Shown here piece by piece: positions 15,776-23,960 of a DNA stretch of 64,000 nucleotides (position 1 is its first letter; the number at the start of each line of letters is the position of its first letter). The notes below the pieces were generated by a model. The model saw only the letters and a program-made list of their open reading frames with translations, did not search any database and was not told where the DNA came from. The translations under genes and the position numbers were made by a program. This DNA is from a virus. Where the stretch lies: positions 1 through 64,000 of the IMG/VR virus record IMGVR_UViG_3300036804_000259; one strand, written 5' to 3'.

Positions 15776-16017
15776 GCCGTATAAGTGCCGCTTTTAAACC
15801 TGGTTGAGCAGCCAACCGCCGCGGCCGCTCCGCTGAGAGCCGTAGCAGCAAAATAAGCTCCGCTCGCCAAAATCAGGCTAGTGTTGAGCGTCTCGCTGAT
15901 CAGCGGTACTAACACGATCGGACTTGGCGGGATCGTGAGTCCCAAAGAGTCATACCCACTATCTGGCGTCCGCGGGCTCCAAACTTTCTGGAAGGGTTGA
16001 AAGATTCTCGCTTTCAT
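15772..16017 (-). CDS. Small tail-module protein (81 aa)
   Basis: 81 residues. A basic, aromatic start (MKARIFQPFQKVWSPRTPDSG) is followed by an Ala/Ser-rich hydrophobic stretch (SGAYFAATALSGAAAAVG) that could be a membrane or packing helix. It overlaps both neighbours by 4 bases, between the 629-aa hub-like protein and the 482-aa fibre. Unknown role, probably tail assembly. Confidence 0.68.
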   Translation of the reverse strand: MKARIFQPFQKVWSPRTPDSGYDSLGLTIPPSPIVLVPLISETLNTSLILASGAYFAATALSGAAAAVGCSTRFKSGTYTA

Positions 16018-17903
16018 GTTGCGGTGATCGGAGCAACCGGGATTGCACAGACTTTCGGCGGCGGCAAACAGCCGATCGCGGTAACGATATTAGTCTTATC
16101 TTCTTCGCTTGGAGTGCATTGGCCTATGCCGGCTTGCGGATAGGCATCGACAAAAAGTCGGACTTCCCGTATACCCATCCGACCTTGCCAATTGATCAAG
16201 AGCTGGAATCCCTTGTCGACATTGTGAATGTATTTGCTCTCCACTTCGCAAGTGTCGGCACAATTGTCGTTTTCGGCCTTTGCTCCGCTGAACTCTGGCG
16301 TCCGGATCGTGCGTGTCTGTGGCTTGAAAGTCTGGATAAGAGTGTCGGTAGTGAGCCCTTGACTCGTCCAAATCGGATAGTTCGCATTGCCCGGCAGACC
16401 TTCCTCCGCCGAAAGCAGTAACTCATAAGCGAGCCGGTAATGACCTTTGATGCCGGCGTAGTAAATCTGAATCGTGACATTGCCGATTAGTTCTACGATA
16501 TCGATCTCCGCATATTTGAAACGCGAGAGCTCGCCGACTTGACTGACCTCGAAAATTTTGGTTTCCCAACTGCAAGCGATCGGCGTCTCGTTATAATCAA
16601 CTCGCCGGCCGATGAAATCTTCCCAGAGCATAATGTTGCACGTCTGCCCATGCGAATTCACGACTGGGTTACAGGCGTAGGAAAGCTCAAAGCAGCGCGG
16701 TACGTCTTGGATCTCGCCGGTTGCGAACTGAACTGGATAGGTGCCAGTCCAGATGCCGACCCAGGCCGGTGGCGGACTCGCTTGTTGCCCTTGCATGCCT
16801 GATGCTACGCTTCCGTCCATCACCCAACAGTGGCGATTCCATCGGCTTCCGCTCGGAACGGCAACGAGCATAAAGTTCTCGAAGTTGACCGCGCAAATCC
16901 CGCGTCGGTCCGGAGACATGTTCATCTTCGAACGCAACATCTCGCCGTCCTGCGGCGTGACCTGGCTTGAACGATATTGGTTGTAAGCCATATCGAAACT
17001 GACCAATCCAACCTCGGAAAACATCCAGGGTTGGCCGAACTGTTGCAGAGGCGAAAAAGGAGAGACGCTTCCGTAGTCCTTCGAGACAATGATTTGAAAA
17101 TTCGGCGTATTCTGCCAAGTCGTTCGATCCAGAATGCCCGATTGCAGACCGGTCACCGAGAAAGGAGTGAAGGCGAGCAAGGATGGCATGCTCTGTGACT
17201 GCGGATCGCCCGGCGTTTCCAGCAAACCGGTACAGCTTTCCGGCAGTTTGAATCCATCGGCCTCGGCCAAATACGTGCCTTCGGTGAAAGAATTCGGATT
17301 GAGAAGATCACTCGCGTAGATGGTTTCGTTATAGGCCACCCAGAGCCTCGAGCCGGAGTAGACCATCATCTGTCCAGTCGGCAATTGATACCACGGTGCG
17401 CCGGCCTGATTATGACCACTCTGCTGTGGCGCCGTGGTCGAGGTCGCGGTATAAAACGCACTCGCAGTGTAACCGTCCTGCATTAGGAGCGTATCGACCG
17501 GAGTGGGGAGCAAGGTTAGACTTCCGTCTAAATTTAGTTGAACGGCTTGTCTGGCCTGACAGAAATAGATTCGCGGACTGTATCTGTAAAAACTGACGTT
17601 CGGGAGTTGGACGTAGGTCGTAAATGGATAGACCGAGAAATAAATGTTGCCGTCGATCGACCAAACGAGCTGCTCCTTTTGTCGGTATGGTCGGTAAATA
17701 CAGAGGCCTTGAGCGCGTTTACCCGGCAGCATGAAAAGCAGGCTTCGACCTGGTCGCGTTTGCATCACGCCCCCGCGGTTCACCAAATTTTCGGACCAAT
17801 TATAGCCGCCTTGGCCTATATCGGTTGGAGAAACCAGGGTGTTGCACCCTCGAATCCAAGAACGGTCTTGAACCGGTACACGGCCAGTTTGGGGATAGGC
17901 CAT
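16014..17903 (-). CDS. Tail/neck hub-like protein, beta-rich (629 aa)
   Basis: The N-terminus (NWSENLVNRGGVMQTRPGRS) and several repeats spaced through the protein (LWVAYNETIYASDLLNPNSF, PSLLAFTPFSVTGLQSGI, NFENFMLVAVPSGS) match a phage tail family. Its members look like beta-propellers and lie next to fibre genes. It is mostly strands and has many cysteines for a phage protein, including CADTCEVESKYIHN near residue 560. It probably forms the neck or hub to which the fibres encoded downstream attach (inference). It is preceded by a 142-base gap containing a hairpin. Confidence 0.72.
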   Translation of the reverse strand: MAYPQTGRVPVQDRSWIRGCNTLVSPTDIGQGGYNWSENLVNRGGVMQTRPGRSLLFMLPGKRAQGLCIYRPYRQKEQLVWSIDGNIYFSVYPFTTYVQLPNVSFYRYSPRIYFCQARQAVQLNLDGSLTLLPTPVDTLLMQDGYTASAFYTATSTTAPQQSGHNQAGAPWYQLPTGQMMVYSGSRLWVAYNETIYASDLLNPNSFTEGTYLAEADGFKLPESCTGLLETPGDPQSQSMPSLLAFTPFSVTGLQSGILDRTTWQNTPNFQIIVSKDYGSVSPFSPLQQFGQPWMFSEVGLVSFDMAYNQYRSSQVTPQDGEMLRSKMNMSPDRRGICAVNFENFMLVAVPSGSRWNRHCWVMDGSVASGMQGQQASPPPAWVGIWTGTYPVQFATGEIQDVPRCFELSYACNPVVNSHGQTCNIMLWEDFIGRRVDYNETPIACSWETKIFEVSQVGELSRFKYAEIDIVELIGNVTIQIYYAGIKGHYRLAYELLLSAEEGLPGNANYPIWTSQGLTTDTLIQTFKPQTRTIRTPEFSGAKAENDNCADTCEVESKYIHNVDKGFQLLINWQGRMGIREVRLFVDAYPQAGIGQCTPSEEDKTNIVTAIGCLPPPKVCAIPVAPITAT

Positions 17904-17950
17904 GCCGGGCAGTCTATCACCCAGGGTACGCCGGGCAAGAACGGAGCGAT

Positions 17951-17973
17951 GCTCGCGTCACGTTAACGCGAGC
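17951..17973. promoter_or_regulatory. Hairpin in the gap before the hub gene
   Basis: GCTCGCGT (17951-17958) and ACGCGAGC (17966-17973) form a perfect 8-bp stem with a 7-base loop in the 142-base gap between 18046 and 17903. No T-run follows on either strand. It may be a processing site or attenuator dividing the accessory genes from the tail genes. Confidence 0.4.
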
Positions 17974-18045
17974 TTCGGCTAGCGTTTATGGACCGGCATC
18001 GTCATGCCGCGCTTGGCCTTTGCTGTCGCTCGCAGCAAATCTGCT

Positions 18046-18357
18046 TCAGTCCAAATAATGCTCGCGCATTTTTTGGATGACGTTCTGAACGTGCAGAATG
18101 TCGCGCCGATCAGTGAAGTCCTCGGCGGCGTCATCGGCTTTATCCAAGACCGCGCTCAGGTTCTTGAGTTGTTGGGCTTCGGTGAGGCCTCGAGCCCCAG
18201 GCAGACTGACCATGGCACCGCCCGGCCCAACGATCATGCCGGCACTTTCCCCCGCTCGGTCACGCTTCACATGCGGTCCCGCCGGCAATTCGTTCGCGGG
18301 CCGCGCTTCGACCAGTTTACCCGTGGCTTTATCGATCCGGTAGATTTTGCCTTTCAT
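18046..18357 (-). CDS. Hypothetical protein with YRIDKATGKLVE motif (103 aa)
   Basis: The N-terminus KIYRIDKATGKLVEARPA is a short beta-hairpin motif shared with the 63-aa protein at 45171-45362 (KVYVYDKATGKMVERKPA). This motif recurs in small phage proteins of unknown role. The C-terminal half is helical with several D/E (LDKADDAAEDFTDRRDIL). ATGA overlap with the gene upstream. Likely a minor structural or assembly protein. Confidence 0.7.
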   Translation of the reverse strand: MKGKIYRIDKATGKLVEARPANELPAGPHVKRDRAGESAGMIVGPGGAMVSLPGARGLTEAQQLKNLSAVLDKADDAAEDFTDRRDILHVQNVIQKMREHYLD

Positions 18358-18566
18358 AGTTTGCTCAAGTCGTCTCGGATTTCCTCCTCGATGCCTGCTG
18401 CGGTACGTCTCAAGATATCGGGAAGCTGTCTCAAAAATTGGACGTCGGATTTAACCGACATGCCGAAGCCGCGCTCGCCATCGAATACCATTAGGACGAT
18501 GGCTTTTGCGCGGAGTTTTTCGAGAAGCTCTTGTGTCTCCGGATCGTACTTGCCAGCGCCAATCAT
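18354..18566 (-). CDS. Small phage protein (70 aa)
   Basis: MIGAGKYDPETQELLEKLRA followed by VLMVFDGERGFGMSV and a C-terminal helix with LPDILRRTAAGIEEE. I recognise this as a widespread phage family whose members keep GxGFSV-like and LP-x-x-LR elements; its function is unknown. It overlaps both neighbours by 4 bases. Confidence 0.72.
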   Translation of the reverse strand: MIGAGKYDPETQELLEKLRAKAIVLMVFDGERGFGMSVKSDVQFLRQLPDILRRTAAGIEEEIRDDLSKL

Positions 18567-19027
18567 GTTTTTTGGACCTTGTTACTGAGATAGTTTTTCA
18601 GCCATTCGATCCCTTCCTGGTGCCTCTTAAGCGCCTCTTGAAGCGTGCGATCCCGCTCCTGCCAAAGGCTCGGCCGCATCATCTGCTTTGTTCCGTCGAA
18701 CCATTCAGTTTCCTCCGGCGGACCGAAAACCATGGTTTCAAACACACGAGGGATGTGGCTATGGACATACCAGCTGTGGTCTAGACCCTCGAAAATGGTG
18801 GATACCTTGTGATCCTCGAAATAATCTTGCTGGATCACGCGCTGCCCGTTTTTCTCAAACCAGAAGGTCCATTCGAACAGACTGGCCGGGATGACCTCGC
18901 CTGATTCATTCAGGATCCAGTGATGAGGCCCGTACTTCGCCATCTGCTCATCGGAGAATCTCTTAAGCTCGTCTAGAGCTTTAGCCTTATCACTCGGTCC
19001 CTCAGGGCGATTGCTTCGGTCCTTCAT
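18563..19027 (-). CDS. Phage family protein with VSTIFEGLDH and FETMVFG motifs (154 aa)
   Basis: The centre keeps DYFEDHKVSTIFEGLDHSW and PRVFETMVFGPPEETEW, then a helical tail with ALKRHQEGIEWLKN. This motif pair defines a common, uncharacterised phage family in which a conserved Asp-His occurs. Part of a string of small overlapping genes (20570 to 18046) upstream of the tail genes. Function not known. Confidence 0.75.
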   Translation of the reverse strand: MKDRSNRPEGPSDKAKALDELKRFSDEQMAKYGPHHWILNESGEVIPASLFEWTFWFEKNGQRVIQQDYFEDHKVSTIFEGLDHSWYVHSHIPRVFETMVFGPPEETEWFDGTKQMMRPSLWQERDRTLQEALKRHQEGIEWLKNYLSNKVQKT

Positions 19028-19254
19028 TTGAGTTGGTCGACGATCATCTTCACTAAGGCGAGCTCTGTGGGATCACGAGAATTGAGACACATCACATTGT
19101 GAAAGGCTTCACGTTGCGCGTAGGTGGTCCCAGCCCAGACCGCCATCATCTTTTGCACAACCGGATCATCTTCCGGCATAGGTCGACCGGTATCTCGGTC
19201 TAGAATCACCGGTCTGCATCCTGGGCAGTTATCATCAAATTTCTCTCGCGACAT
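19024..19254 (-). CDS. CPGCRPV family phage protein (76 aa)
   Basis: Begins SREKFDDNCPGCRPVILD; later cysteine C55 in FHNVMCLNSRD. The CPGCRPV start plus a conserved NSRDP near the end are typical of a family of short phage proteins, perhaps metal-binding. Length is typical. Function unknown. Confidence 0.75.
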   Translation of the reverse strand: MSREKFDDNCPGCRPVILDRDTGRPMPEDDPVVQKMMAVWAGTTYAQREAFHNVMCLNSRDPTELALVKMIVDQLK

Positions 19255-19542
19255 TTATTGAGCCTTCTCAGTAGAGGCGTTCCGCCATACGTGCCGGACA
19301 TAGCCGGCGCTAACGGCCGTGCCGCAATAAACGTAATCGTTGCCCGGCGATTCGGTGCCGGAGGCGGTCACTTTGAACCGAGCGATCCATTTAGGTTTCG
19401 CACTGTCCACATGGCAAAAGACACTGATCTGATTGGCGAACACATGATCACCGACTACCCCGGCCACGCCGCCCCAACCTGGAATCTCAAAGACCTGATC
19501 CTCAGGCCCGATATGCAGCGTGTATGCGAGAATTGTTCTCAC
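19255..19542 (-). CDS. DUF7352-like small beta protein (95 aa)
   Basis: The fold is a run of strands starting ILAYTLHIGPEDQVFEIPGW, then ISVFCHVDSAKPKWIARFKV. It resembles the DUF7352-type phage proteins, in which a short strand pair precedes W-x-x-V. Match judged by eye. It starts 3 bases before the previous stop region and ends next to the CPGCRPV gene. Role unknown. Confidence 0.62.
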   Translation of the reverse strand: MRTILAYTLHIGPEDQVFEIPGWGGVAGVVGDHVFANQISVFCHVDSAKPKWIARFKVTASGTESPGNDYVYCGTAVSAGYVRHVWRNASTEKAQ

Positions 19543-19545
19543 TGT

Positions 19546-19728
19546 TCAAGTCTCTTTCAGCACATCTTTTTTGTACGATTCCAACCCTGATTCTAAAACC
19601 AGTAGTAGCCGGTGTTCGGGCGTATCCAGAGGAAAGTGCAAAGCTTTTAAAACCGCGACCAACTCTTCGACGTTTGCTACCATTTGCGTAGCTAGGTTTT
19701 GAGGATCGCTATTGCGCTCTCCGTTCAT
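19546..19728 (-). CDS. Hypothetical helical protein (60 aa)
   Basis: 60 residues, mostly helical (MVANVEELVAVLKALHF, LLLVLESGLESYKKDVL). The ATG overlaps the stop of the coiled-coil gene (19725-19728). No family recognised. Confidence 0.6.
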   Translation of the reverse strand: MNGERNSDPQNLATQMVANVEELVAVLKALHFPLDTPEHRLLLVLESGLESYKKDVLKET

Positions 19729-20570
19729 TCGTTTTCTTCTCCGTGGATCCGAATCGCAGCAGCTCCAACGAAACTGGTCCGGCTCGTTTTGCGAATCTGA
19801 AGGCCGGGAACGCTATCCAGAGGTTCGCCGGCTTCATCCAAAGATTTCGCGAACTCCTTGGCCAAGCCTGTCCTGAGTTCGATCTTTAAAAGTTGCGGTT
19901 GGGCTTGATAGAGCGCCATCGGATCGGTGCATTCAACCAGATATTCAGTCCAGGGACGGGTTCCGCTGGATTTAGAAATCTCCTTGGGAATGTCGGCTAC
20001 CGGCAGGTTCTCGCGCTCAACCTGGAGCGCAATTTCTTCGCTCTGAATCTTTTCATTTGCCTTCGCGACCTGGCGCTGCGCTGCGGCCTTCTCGCGGGCG
20101 TCCTCCGCTAGTCGCAACTTCCTTTGAGCCTCCTCTTTCTCGCGCTCCAGCTGCCGAATCTTCGCCATCCGTTCTTCTTCGATCCGGCGTTCCTCGGCTT
20201 TACGCGTAGCTTCGGCGGTTTCCAGTTCGAGACGTTGCTTGTCATGGAATCCGCTAACGAGTTTATCGATTAACTTCAGTGCGTCAGCGAGCGGCGTATC
20301 CAATTCATGGTAGAGATTGTCCAACCCTCTGGTCGCAGCCAATAAAGGCGCCTTTGCGGCTCGATAATTCACCTCAACGCCTTTGCGCAATCCTTGCAAT
20401 TCTTTGCCAATGAGAGAGGCCCTGTCTCGGGATTTGACGTCGGTGACCTGAGTAATTGACTTGGCTCGTTTGAGCAAGCTTTCCCACGCGACCATGGCGT
20501 CTTTACGCTTGGAGACGGTAATCTCCTCAAGCGGAACGCCACGCACTAATATTTCGATGTTGTTCATCAA
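19725..20570 (-). CDS. Coiled-coil phage protein (281 aa)
   Basis: Residues ~85-195 are an uninterrupted charged coiled coil rich in Glu, Arg and Lys (ATRKAEERRIEEERMAKI and following). Flanking N- and C-terminal parts look globular; the latter contains RPWTEYLVECTDPMALYQAQ. Proteins of this plan are common in phages beside RecT/Bet-type genes and are often annotated as recombination-accessory or structural-maintenance-like, but the role is unproven. First gene of the long minus-strand operon; alternative ATG one codon in. A 58-base divergent region separates it from 20629. Confidence 0.68.
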   Translation of the reverse strand: MMNNIEILVRGVPLEEITVSKRKDAMVAWESLLKRAKSITQVTDVKSRDRASLIGKELQGLRKGVEVNYRAAKAPLLAATRGLDNLYHELDTPLADALKLIDKLVSGFHDKQRLELETAEATRKAEERRIEEERMAKIRQLEREKEEAQRKLRLAEDAREKAAAQRQVAKANEKIQSEEIALQVERENLPVADIPKEISKSSGTRPWTEYLVECTDPMALYQAQPQLLKIELRTGLAKEFAKSLDEAGEPLDSVPGLQIRKTSRTSFVGAAAIRIHGEENE

Positions 20571-20628
20571 TTTCTATGCTATTACCTTCGGCCTTCTATC
20601 GCAATATTAACATCGAATAATTTCCACC

Positions 20629-21087
20629 ATGGCATACGACTCAACCGTTGATACCCGCGTCCATATCGCAAAGGTCCAAGGCTTGCTCGCCGATGTTATC
20701 ACCATCCTCCAGAGCCGCGGAACCGAGCACGACCTATCTAAGTTTAGTAGCCCAGAGAAAGAGGCTTACGACGAACTGACGCCTAAATTGCGCGACGTCC
20801 AATATGGGAGTGAGGAGTACAAAGAGATCATCAGGGAAATGCGCCCGGCGATTGACCATCACTACCAAAAAAACCGGCATCATCCTGAATATTATTCAAA
20901 CGGGATTGGCGGTATGAGCCTGATTGATCTACTCGAAATGCTGGTCGATTGGAAAGCGGCCAGCGAACGCAGTGAGAAATCTGTCTCTTTTGAAAAGGCT
21001 TTCGATATCAACAAAAAGCGTTTCGACATCAATCCGCAACTGGCCGGCATTCTGTGGAATACAGCCTGCGAACTGGACTGGGTATGA
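20629..21087 (+). CDS. DUF5662 family protein (152 aa)
   Basis: Conserved HD-like residues fit DUF5662: GTEHDLSKFSSPEKEAY, YGSEEYKEIIREM, then PAIDHHYQKNRHHPEYY and MSLIDLLEMLVDWKAASER. This phage and bacterial family has conserved His/Asp that could bind metal, suggesting a phosphohydrolase-type role that is not proven. It begins a two-gene plus-strand unit; the upstream TATCGCAATATT resembles the element before 3225. Confidence 0.85.
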   Translation: MAYDSTVDTRVHIAKVQGLLADVITILQSRGTEHDLSKFSSPEKEAYDELTPKLRDVQYGSEEYKEIIREMRPAIDHHYQKNRHHPEYYSNGIGGMSLIDLLEMLVDWKAASERSEKSVSFEKAFDINKKRFDINPQLAGILWNTACELDWV

Positions 21088-21335
21088 ACGAACTAGACCA
21101 AGAAACAGTTGAGAGGTTGACCGTGGAGATAATGCAGGTGCTTAAGCCCCATCTTGAGAAGGAACCGAAAACTCGGATGCTGGTCTACGAAAGCTTAAAT
21201 GCCCTTGCCGTTGCCGCAGGCACCATGATTGCCGGAACCATGGATCCAGTCGCATTAAATTTTTTCAACGAAGCCCTGTTCACGCAAATGCAGAGCATCG
21301 TCCTTGACGAGGCGAAAAAGGAACCTCACACTTAA
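21084..21335 (+). CDS. Hypothetical helical protein (83 aa)
   Basis: Start ATG 21084 overlaps the previous TGA (ATGA). Helical throughout (VERLTVEIMQVLKPHLEK; LNALAVAAGTMIAGTM). No family recognised. Ends 92 bases before the convergent minus-strand unit; I see nothing in that gap. Confidence 0.65.
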   Translation: MNELDQETVERLTVEIMQVLKPHLEKEPKTRMLVYESLNALAVAAGTMIAGTMDPVALNFFNEALFTQMQSIVLDEAKKEPHT

Positions 21336-21427
21336 GCTCTGAGTTGCGCGGTAGAGCGAGCGTATCTGGCCGTGACGTCTGTAATGTTCTTACAGGTGAA
21401 TCGACCGTGAACGGGCTCGCCGGCTCT

Positions 21428-21598
21428 TCACTGAGTCGCCGCGCACCTTTCTTTTAAAGAACGAAGGAATCGCCGATAGGTCGGCGCACCTTGGCCCCAC
21501 TCCGTTCGCCACCAAAAGACGTGTTTGCTCCGCAGATCCATCACATAGCAGGCTCCGCCTTCGGCTCTCCACCAATACCACTTAGTCATGTCGCTCAT
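21428..21598 (-). CDS. Small aromatic protein (56 aa)
   Basis: I start at ATG 21598, which overlaps the stop of the HNH gene (21595-21598). 56 residues rich in Trp/Tyr/Arg: MTKWYWWRAEGGACYV, KHVFWWRTEWGQ. The short strand-strand-helix plan resembles small phage proteins of unknown role. Confidence 0.6.
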   Translation of the reverse strand: MSDMTKWYWWRAEGGACYVMDLRSKHVFWWRTEWGQGAPTYRRFLRSLKERCAATQ

Positions 21599-21861
21599 CG
21601 CACGATAAAGCCCTGTTCTCTGGCCCAAGCCGGATGGGAATGAATCAGGTCATGGCACGTCCGACAGACTGAGAGCCAATAGAATTGGTCCACTAAGCGT
21701 TTACCGGTGCGCCCGGCTTTGTGATGGACATCCCAGGACTTTCGCTTTTGGCAGACCTCGCAGACCGGGTTGGCTCTCAGAAACTCCCGGCGAAGTTTGG
21801 AATACTCTCGCAGCTGCGCCGCTCGCTTATCGCTAACCGGTTTTAGCCGAGTTCGCTTCAC
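21595..21861 (-). CDS. HNH endonuclease (88 aa)
   Basis: I choose the GTG at 21861 (VKRTRLKPVSDKR), because it overlaps the upstream stop as GTGA and because HNH genes of this type usually begin with KRTRLKPVS. Zinc-holding pairs C34-x2-C37 and C66-x2-C69 flank the active-site WDVHH (46-47), with the final H74 (RTCHDLIH). A small, complete HNH nuclease of the phage type often found near packaging genes, where it can nick or cut DNA during packaging. Confidence 0.88.
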   Translation of the reverse strand: MKRTRLKPVSDKRAAQLREYSKLRREFLRANPVCEVCQKRKSWDVHHKAGRTGKRLVDQFYWLSVCRTCHDLIHSHPAWAREQGFIVR

Positions 21862-22139
21862 AATGTCCGCTCTTCCTCTGCCAGGATTGCCTCCGTCCAT
21901 TCGCGCACTCGGACCGCGTTTTCCATGGCAAGATGGGCGTTCACCTTATCAATGAGACTCTGGTTGAACTCTTTGATTTTCTCGGGATCAGCTCCTTGGG
22001 CCGTGGCCTTGGCGTAAGCATCCATCAGCGTCTTATCGACTCGTTCCTGGCTCTCCTTGGTAATGATCCCCACGATAAGGTCACTAATTTCCCGGTAACG
22101 CCGAGCCCGGTGCCAACCTCGCAATAGTTCGTAGATCAC
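21858..22139 (-). CDS. Hypothetical helical protein (93 aa)
   Basis: Starts with GTG at 22139, overlapping the stop of the 36-aa gene (GTGA), and ends overlapping the GTG of the HNH gene. Helical with charged surface (YREISDLIVGIITKESQERV; IKEFNQSLIDKVNAHLAM). No family recognised; part of a coupled minus-strand unit 22548 to 21428. Confidence 0.62.
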   Translation of the reverse strand: MIYELLRGWHRARRYREISDLIVGIITKESQERVDKTLMDAYAKATAQGADPEKIKEFNQSLIDKVNAHLAMENAVRVREWTEAILAEEERTL

Positions 22140-22246
22140 CGCCGAACTTTGCTCGGGACTACCTTTTTCGCTACCTGCGCAGCTTTGGTTTTTTGAGCTG
22201 GCTTCATTTTTTTGAATAGACCCAGGCTGCGTTTTTTAGTGGCCAT
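22136..22246 (-). CDS. Very small basic protein (36 aa)
   Basis: ATG at 22246, stop TGA at 22136. The 36 residues start MATKKRSLGLFKKMKPAQKT and contain about 12 Lys/Arg. Stop and next start overlap as GTGA, and the start lies 2 bases after the previous stop, the same layout as its neighbours, which supports a real gene. Possibly a DNA- or RNA-binding peptide. Confidence 0.6.
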   Translation of the reverse strand: MATKKRSLGLFKKMKPAQKTKAAQVAKKVVPSKVRR

Positions 22247-22248
22247 AG

Positions 22249-22548
22249 CTAAGCGGAATTTAGAGCCCTTTTATGCCTGCGCTTCGGTGGTTTGATTTGT
22301 TTGGACGTTTTCCAGATTCTCCACTCCGTGCAATCCTCATTCTCTGCGAGAATCGTGACTTTTATCCCCATGGACCTTGCGAGCTGATAGAGCGCTTCTC
22401 GCCGTTTCGATGAAACGAAAGAGTCGCCGACAAGTTGCCCGTCCACTCGGACCGCGACCCCCATTTGGAGCAGCTGCATGTGCTCTTCCGAGGGAGGACG
22501 CCCCCGCGTTTCGGTGATCGGGACATTGTGTTCGATTTCGATGGCCAT
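22249..22548 (-). CDS. Hypothetical protein (99 aa)
   Basis: 99 residues. Middle region VAVRVDGQLVGDSFVSSKRR, then a helix (EALYQLARSMGIKVTILAE) and a basic C-terminus (KPPKRRHKRAL). Strand-helix-strand order plus a basic tail suggests a small nucleic-acid-binding protein (inference). First gene of the unit reading from 22548; the 163-base divergent gap upstream holds the promoter box at 22660 on the other strand. Confidence 0.62.
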   Translation of the reverse strand: MAIEIEHNVPITETRGRPPSEEHMQLLQMGVAVRVDGQLVGDSFVSSKRREALYQLARSMGIKVTILAENEDCTEWRIWKTSKQIKPPKRRHKRALNSA

Positions 22549-22659
22549 AAATTATTCGCTGGTAAAAAAGAGCAAGGATGCGCGGATCGGTAATGCGACC
22601 CGAATGACTGCCGATTTTATAATCAATACCGGATTGATATCCCTCGACAGTGTATTTTC

Positions 22660-22671
22660 CTTGCATTATTT
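22660..22671 (+). promoter_or_regulatory. CTTGCATTATTT box, putative phage promoter
   Basis: Exact copy of the box found at 1699 and 3191, here 52 bases before ATG 22712. It lies in the divergent gap between 22548 and 22712 and would drive 22712-23747. Confidence 0.58.
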
Positions 22672-22711
22672 ACAACAATAACACCGTGCATTTTTCTCTG
22701 CAAGCCTTGTT

Positions 22712-23269
22712 ATGGACGACGAACCGATTCGAATAATCTCCGAAAACGAAGCCAAGCAACTCAGAGGCGATTCAGCTGAAGACCTAGAGCTTGGCCGGCG
22801 AATCTGGGATCTGGCGCTCCAGGGTCGGAACCGGGACCAGATCGCCCAGAAATTGAAGATCTCTATCGACATGCTCGACAATACCCTGAACGCCTATCGG
22901 GTACGGCTCGGCTTATCGATCGACCATTACCGCATGCTGGACAACGAGCGGATCGATAAAATCGTCTCAAGTTGGATGCCAGTTGCGACCGAGGGACCGG
23001 TCAGACTTCTGACTTTTAAAAAAGGCGAACCAATCCTGATCGAGGACTTTGACCGGGCTATGAAAGCCGCCTATTTGGTCATCCAATCGGTTACGACTCG
23101 GATCCGTATACTTGGAGCCAGCGGAGCTCTAGCCGCGCCAGGAGAGGCGGCTGGAGGCCTGGAAGGAGCCAAATCTTACAGCGAGCGCAACATCGTAATT
23201 TGGCTTAGGGAAACGATGCCGATCATTGAAAAAATTACCCGCGAAGTCGAAGCCGAGGTCGTCCCATGA
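22712..23269 (+). CDS. Candidate terminase small subunit (185 aa)
   Basis: The N-terminal 30-75 region looks like a helix-turn-helix (LGRRIWDLALQGRNRDQIAQ, KLKISIDMLDNTL). The next part, HYRMLDNERIDKIVSSWMPV...GPVRLL...FDRAMKAAYLVIQS, ends near RIRILGAS. This order of HTH, a long arm with a D/N-x-x-RID motif and a RRxxLLG-like end is that of many phage small terminases, which bind the packaging site and feed DNA to TerL. TerL is far away (47560-49389) on the other strand, so the call is an inference from the sequence pattern only. Confidence 0.5.
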   Translation: MDDEPIRIISENEAKQLRGDSAEDLELGRRIWDLALQGRNRDQIAQKLKISIDMLDNTLNAYRVRLGLSIDHYRMLDNERIDKIVSSWMPVATEGPVRLLTFKKGEPILIEDFDRAMKAAYLVIQSVTTRIRILGASGALAAPGEAAGGLEGAKSYSERNIVIWLRETMPIIEKITREVEAEVVP

Positions 23270-23490
23270 GTGCAGAAGCCTTTGGATATATGATAACAGC
23301 TCAAGAACAGGATGCCGCGCCCAAAGGGATCACTAAAACTGAAGCCGAGAATTATCTCAATATTTGCAAGGAAAGCTACACCAGGGCAGTCGGCAAAGGC
23401 GAGATGCTCATGGTCACGCTCAGAATGGAAATCATGTATTGGCAAAAGTATCTGAACATAAACTTTCCTGAACCCGAGAAAGAAAAATAA
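23266..23490 (+). CDS. Hypothetical protein (74 aa)
   Basis: ATGA overlap with the gene before and single-base overlap with the KTSC gene after. Helical (TEAENYLNICKESYTRAV; MLMVTLRMEIMYWQKYL). No family recognised. Confidence 0.62.
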   Translation: MSAEAFGYMITAQEQDAAPKGITKTEAENYLNICKESYTRAVGKGEMLMVTLRMEIMYWQKYLNINFPEPEKEK

Positions 23491-23747
23491 TGCCGGCCAA
23501 ACCCCATGCTAACCCAACGGCGCCGGCCAAACCGATCGTGATGAAGCCGGTGAACTCGAGCACCATCAAATCGGTAGGCTACGACGAGCCGACTTCAAAC
23601 CTGCAAGTCGAATTTATCCATGGAGGGCACTACATGTATCACGGCGTGCCGAAGCAACTTTATCATCAGCTGATCGGAGCGCCGAGCGTCGGCTCCTTCT
23701 TTCACCGCAACGTCAAAGACAAACACAAGTTCACCAAGCTAAAATGA
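23490..23747 (+). CDS. KTSC-domain protein (85 aa)
   Basis: Residues ~22-82 match the KTSC domain: VNSSTIKSVGYDEPTSNLQV, EFIHGGHYMYHGVPKQLYHQ, GSFFHRNVKDKHKF. KTSC domains are short, all-beta/alpha and of unknown function, found in phages and in proteins fused to nucleases or peptidases. The Pro-rich N-terminus is a linker. Convergent 9-base overlap with the next minus-strand gene. Confidence 0.88.
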   Translation: MPAKPHANPTAPAKPIVMKPVNSSTIKSVGYDEPTSNLQVEFIHGGHYMYHGVPKQLYHQLIGAPSVGSFFHRNVKDKHKFTKLK

Positions 23748-23960
23748 ACCGGTAGGCGGAGGCCAATATTCCTGGCCGACTCGAAACGGCTCCCAGTTTA
23801 GGATTGGATGAACCCCCAGGAAGGGAACCGTTTTAGCCGGTATCTGGTAAACCGCCTTATTGGTGAGGATGAAGAGATGGCCTTGAACCATCCGCATACT
23901 GAGCACCTTTTCGTCCTCCGGAAAACTTGCGATGAAGTGGGCTACGACTTCACTTCCCAT
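23739..23960 (-). CDS. Hypothetical beta-rich protein (73 aa)
   Basis: Strands dominate (KVLSMRMVQGHLFILTNKAV, YQIPAKTVPFLG). The FILTNKAVYQI segment resembles the strand repeats of phage tail or beta-propeller proteins. It overlaps the preceding gene by 19 bases. Last gene of the minus unit 25025 to 23739. Confidence 0.58.
   Translation of the reverse strand: MGSEVVAHFIASFPEDEKVLSMRMVQGHLFILTNKAVYQIPAKTVPFLGVHPILNWEPFRVGQEYWPPPTGSF

Noticed and set aside
17979-18055. Short minus-strand frame reading IIWTEADLLRATAKAKRG in the gap upstream of the hub gene
   Set aside because: It has no ATG, GTG or TTG start before the first residues (only an ATT-like start) and lies out of frame with the 103-aa gene. 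It is protein-like, but not supported enough to list. A frameshift-extended C-terminus is an alternative that I cannot test.
22337-22666. Minus-strand frame starting MQGKYTVEGYQSGIDYK
   Set aside because: It begins on the promoter box itself and then runs in another frame through the 99-aa gene (22249-22548); no support for both being coding.
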